A stretch of DNA of 24,875 nt. Origin: Candidatus Levyibacteriota bacterium. Its GTDB lineage: Bacteria > Patescibacteriota > Microgenomatia > Levybacterales > UBA12049. The stretch is taken from NCBI GenBank assembly GCA_023245515.1, contig JAHFKE010000008.1:1-24875 (forward strand), written 5' to 3'. Below, in pieces: positions 22,083-24,875 of the stretch (positions are counted from its first letter, which is position 1; every line of letters begins with the position of its first letter). The notes under the pieces are model-generated. The model saw only the letters and a list, made by a program, of their open reading frames with translations. It did no database searches and was not told the DNA's origin. Made by a program: the position numbers and the translations under genes.

Positions 22083-22883
22083 TTATTTCTCTATATCGAA
22101 ATTATTTACACCAACAGCCATAAGCGTCATTGCAGTTGGGAACAGAATATCTACCCAATGACCATTAAAATACGTCAGGTTGGTTGTCGTGTAAGAAAAA
22201 GAAAAATCAGCGATATACATAACGATAAACCCTAAAATAATGCTCAAAATTGAAATCTTATATTTTCCTCCAAGATAACTAAAAGAGAGTCCGTATATAA
22301 GAAGTGACAATGTCAAAATGAGAAGATCTCCAATAGGGTATGCAAAATCAAAAAAGAGCTTTAATCTATCTCCGTCTAAAGAAATGGAGCCCCCACGAGC
22401 TACAACATATAGTAAATAGTATGATGCTAGAGTAGCGAGAATTGGAATAACAAATAAAATTATTTTCCCGCGGAGATGCTTTAATGAAAAATGTGCTCCG
22501 GTAGCTTTTGATAAATAATAGATACCAATTGACCAGAAGGGGATAGCCAAAACAAACCCCACATCAGCAAGAGACGGGTAGGGGACCTCTGTATGTTGCA
22601 TTAAGTTATAATAGACCGACCAAAGCATTTGACCGATTCCCCAAGAAAAAATACCCAAAGAGATATAGCAAAGCGCTGCTCCAAGTTTGCTTTTAAAAAG
22701 TCCCCATCTTCTCGCTTTATAAATACCAACGATACCTCCAAGGAAAGGGATAAATCCTTCAGCTACCTGATAATAATGATTCACACCCTGCTCTTTGGTT
22801 CCCTGAAAATACAAGATAGCCCAGTACGCAAAAATAAACAGATAATAAATGACGATAACTTTTGACTCTTTACTTATTCGCAT
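22083..22883 (-). CDS. Multi-pass membrane protein, probable sensor module
   Basis: 266 residues from ATG 22883; a TTG at 22907 would add 8 residues. About eight hydrophobic helices fill the whole length. The segment VPYPSLADVGFVLAIPFWSIGIYYL resembles the membrane domain (PYPSxADxxYLxxYP pattern) that precedes GGDEF or kinase domains in other bacteria, here present as a free-standing protein. A TACTAT hexamer (22889-22894) ends 5 nt before the ATG. First gene of the kinase operon, divergent from the 152-residue protein. Confidence 0.8.
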   Translation of the reverse strand: MRISKESKVIVIYYLFIFAYWAILYFQGTKEQGVNHYYQVAEGFIPFLGGIVGIYKARRWGLFKSKLGAALCYISLGIFSWGIGQMLWSVYYNLMQHTEVPYPSLADVGFVLAIPFWSIGIYYLSKATGAHFSLKHLRGKIILFVIPILATLASYYLLYVVARGGSISLDGDRLKLFFDFAYPIGDLLILTLSLLIYGLSFSYLGGKYKISILSIILGFIVMYIADFSFSYTTTNLTYFNGHWVDILFPTAMTLMAVGVNNFDIEK

Positions 22884-22888
22884 TTGAT

Positions 22889-22894
22889 ATAGTA
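22889..22894 (-). promoter_or_regulatory. Possible -10 box of the sensor operon
   Basis: Minus-strand TACTAT, 5 nt before ATG 22883. No good -35 at the normal distance. The geometry is similar to the other predicted leaderless genes. Confidence 0.4.
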
Positions 22895-22962
22895 CGATTG
22901 TACTCAATAATATCCATTAGAATCTATTGTGGAATAAATGTCAATAGCTACTTCTGAACTAC

Positions 22963-22967
22963 AGGAG
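22963..22967 (+). promoter_or_regulatory. Shine-Dalgarno of the 152-residue membrane protein
   Basis: AGGAG 5 nt before ATG 22973, one of the few canonical ribosome-binding sites in the window; it fixes the start. Confidence 0.7.
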
Positions 22968-22972
22968 ACTAA

Positions 22973-23431
22973 ATGAAAAATAAATTAAAAAAATGGTTCA
23001 AGAGATATATCTATGCCGAAATTGTCGGCACTATTTTTGCACTGTTTTTCTCACTCACCACATACTCTCTCACCAAAAATGACATACTTGCTGCTATTGC
23101 GGGCGCATGGTCTGAAACTATAGGATTTTATGGAGTAATCGTTATAAGAGAAATACGATCGAGCAAAAAGGAGCATGGAGATAAAAACAAACGATATACG
23201 CTCTTCTCTTTTATCAAAAACATTAGAGATCTCGCTTTAGAGTTTGGTTTAGCTGAAACCCTAGATACGTACATTATCCGCCCCTTCATGATGTACATAT
23301 TCCCGATAATACTAGGAGAGAGGGTTATTGGAATTTTAGTTGGCAAACTTGCTGCAGATGTATTTTTCTATGCACCAGCAATTATTACGTATGAACTACA
23401 ACAGAAACACAAAAACAAGAAGAAATCTTAA
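22973..23431 (+). CDS. Conserved-looking membrane protein, unknown function
   Basis: 152 residues with a basic start (MKNKLKKWFKRY), membrane helices at about 15-34 and 38-58 (LAAIAGAWSETIGFYGVIVI), a charged loop (EIRSSKKEHGDKNKR) and further hydrophobic helices from about 100 to 145, ending in a Lys-rich tail. No enzyme motif. Its stop is one base from the convergent stop of the decarboxylase. Not assigned to a family. Confidence 0.8.
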   Translation: MKNKLKKWFKRYIYAEIVGTIFALFFSLTTYSLTKNDILAAIAGAWSETIGFYGVIVIREIRSSKKEHGDKNKRYTLFSFIKNIRDLALEFGLAETLDTYIIRPFMMYIFPIILGERVIGILVGKLAADVFFYAPAIITYELQQKHKNKKKS

Positions 23432-23432
23432 T

Positions 23433-24875
23433 CTACTTCACCACCCACACATATCCCAGCGTCTTGTCCTCCGATATGATGTGAGCGTTAGGATGCTGTC
23501 TTAACTTAAGGTAGTAGTCAACAACCTCTTGCGTAAGCTCTTCTCCTTTTATTGTGAGGGGGATTCCAGGAGGGAATGGACTTATGTGTTCAGCAGATAT
23601 TCTTCCCCCCGCTTTTACTAATGGCACCCGTTCAATCTCATTCCACAACAACTTGGCAACGTCACTTAATTCAAGAACTCTGGGAATGTTCGTTGGTATC
23701 GTAAAATCAAATTTGGGCGCTTCATTTTCCGGCTTAGGTTCTTTCATTATTTCACGAAAAGCACTCAGCGTACGCTCTACGTCATGCAATGTCGCGCGGA
23801 ACGGAATCAAAAGAAGAATGACGTTTGCGTTATACTCTTCGGCAACAATTCCATATTTCCTCTCAAGCAGCTTTGCTATTGCGAATCCGTTACAGTTAGC
23901 ATTACGCACATTGACAATCACCTTTGTCTCGTCTCTTTCATAGACTGACGGATTTGTCTTTTTTAATTTTTTTGTACTAATGACTTCAAGTCCACTAATA
24001 GCATTTATCCCTCTCGTCATTTTCTTGGCTATAGTCAAGCTATGTGCAATCCTCTTTCCTCCACCTCTTTCCATCATGGCACGTGCAGCGTCAATTGAGG
24101 CAAGCAATAAAAAGGACGGACTACCGGTGATCAAACTTCTATAAGAATCCATCATCAATTCCGCATTTACCCTCCCATCTCTCCAATGAATCATTCCGCC
24201 CTGCTGCAATGCACCACCTTGCTTATGCGTACTTTGCACCGATATATCAGCACCTGCATCCATAGCAGAAATAGGTAACTTTTCAGAAAAATGGAGATGG
24301 GCACCCCATGCCTCATCAACAAAAACAATCACGCTCGGGAATTTTAGATGTATCGTTGCAATTATCTTTTTTAGATTAAGCGTTACCCCTTCATAAGTCG
24401 GGTTGGTTATAAGAAATACATGAGGTTTTGTTTTTAGAATTGCTTCATATATTTCTTTTTCTGTATTTGGAAGAAATAATTGCAGCTCCTGATCAATATG
24501 CGGAGGAAGAAAGTTGAGATTTATTCTATAGTCTTCACAAGCCACCACTACAGACCTATGAACGTTCCGCTGAGCCAATACTCTTAGGTTCGGAATCTGC
24601 TTACTCAATGCACGAAGGACCATGAAATTGCTACCCGTTGTACCGTTCACTGAAAAAAGTGTGTGATCCGAGCCGTACGCTTTTTGGGCAGAGTTGTAAA
24701 TCTTCTCAAAAACACCTGAAGGCTCAAAAGGAGATCCAAGAGACTCATACGAAATTGAAGAGTCGCTTGCATAGGGGTTCCTGACCTGAGGTGAACGCGA
24801 GTCGATAGAAGGAGTAGACCAGCGCACCATCTTGGTAGCTCTATGGTTTAAGATGTCAGTAAGTTCGGATCTGAT
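23433..24875 (-). CDS. PLP-dependent Orn/Lys/Arg decarboxylase (5' end outside window)
   Basis: Aspartate-aminotransferase-fold decarboxylase of the short bacterial type (SpeA/Cad-like, near 490 residues). The frame stays open to the last base, so ATG 24830 is probably internal. Seen: the substrate-domain start SVNGTTGSN, the PLP-ring segment VDEAWGAHLHF, the Schiff-base lysine in STHKQGG (Lys codon 24222-24224), and the C-terminal domain FPPGIPLTIKGEEL. The amino acid used cannot be read from sequence alone; arginine (to agmatine, polyamine route) is the most common annotation for this group. The N-terminal PGHK-type motif would lie beyond the window. Confidence 0.9.
   Translation of the reverse strand: MRSELTDILNHRATKMVRWSTPSIDSRSPQVRNPYASDSSISYESLGSPFEPSGVFEKIYNSAQKAYGSDHTLFSVNGTTGSNFMVLRALSKQIPNLRVLAQRNVHRSVVVACEDYRINLNFLPPHIDQELQLFLPNTEKEIYEAILKTKPHVFLITNPTYEGVTLNLKKIIATIHLKFPSVIVFVDEAWGAHLHFSEKLPISAMDAGADISVQSTHKQGGALQQGGMIHWRDGRVNAELMMDSYRSLITGSPSFLLLASIDAARAMMERGGGKRIAHSLTIAKKMTRGINAISGLEVISTKKLKKTNPSVYERDETKVIVNVRNANCNGFAIAKLLERKYGIVAEEYNANVILLLIPFRATLHDVERTLSAFREIMKEPKPENEAPKFDFTIPTNIPRVLELSDVAKLLWNEIERVPLVKAGGRISAEHISPFPPGIPLTIKGEELTQEVVDYYLKLRQHPNAHIISEDKTLGYVWVVK

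Overview
The window looks like chromosome of a Patescibacteria/CPR bacterium, most likely Microgenomates-like. This rests on AT-rich compact gene packing, a monoderm-style type IV pilus set (PilM/N/O without PilP or PilQ in view), large exported proteins with SdrD-B-like and discoidin domains, CPR-style housekeeping clusters and many overlapping genes. UGA ends several genes, so the code is the standard bacterial one and not the UGA=Gly code of Gracilibacteria/Absconditabacteria. Placement below CPR is inference from protein style; no rRNA gene is present.

Layout. (1) 1-4723, + strand: 3' part of tyrS, purH, a 34-residue membrane peptide, recG. (2) 4728-5843, - strand: two exported or membrane proteins of unknown function. 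(3) 5919-8444, + strand: translation and RNA genes rpmF-nusB-rnc and rpsP-khpA-trmD (no rimM between khpA and trmD). (4) 8524-20328, - strand: a type IV pilus/pseudopilus locus read as prepilin peptidase, four class-III-type prepilins (one a 600-residue pilin carrying lectin-like domains), a 1305-residue membrane-anchored protein (lysozyme/SLT-like fold, three SdrD-B-like domains, three discoidin domains), a PilX-like protein, then pilM-pilN-pilO. (5) 20371-22883, - strand: histidine kinase, 93-residue protein and a multi-pass membrane protein that look like a split sensory system reading toward the pilus genes. (6) 22973-24875: a small membrane protein (+) and a PLP-dependent Orn/Lys/Arg-type decarboxylase (-), cut by the window end. 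No gene-free stretch exceeds 300 bases; no tRNA, rRNA, CRISPR array or transposase was seen.

The strongest unexplained signal is a dispersed family of short tandem tracts that all have a 7-base period although their sequences differ. They sit directly upstream of starts (recG, rpsP, three prepilins), inside the leader-peptide codons of the same three prepilins, and in frame inside recG and trmD. At the three prepilins the upstream array has a fixed design: the third heptamer supplies a TTGAWA -35 box and the fourth heptamer plus 10 nt gives the 17-nt spacer to a GATAAT -10 box. Two of these modules are evident duplicates that differ in length by exactly one heptamer. Three pilus-locus genes also end in the same 15-mer spanning the stop codon. 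Together these suggest that heptamer expansion and module duplication shape expression and structure of the surface genes. A second theme is that several promoters place the -10 box 4 to 7 nt from the start codon, which predicts leaderless mRNAs.
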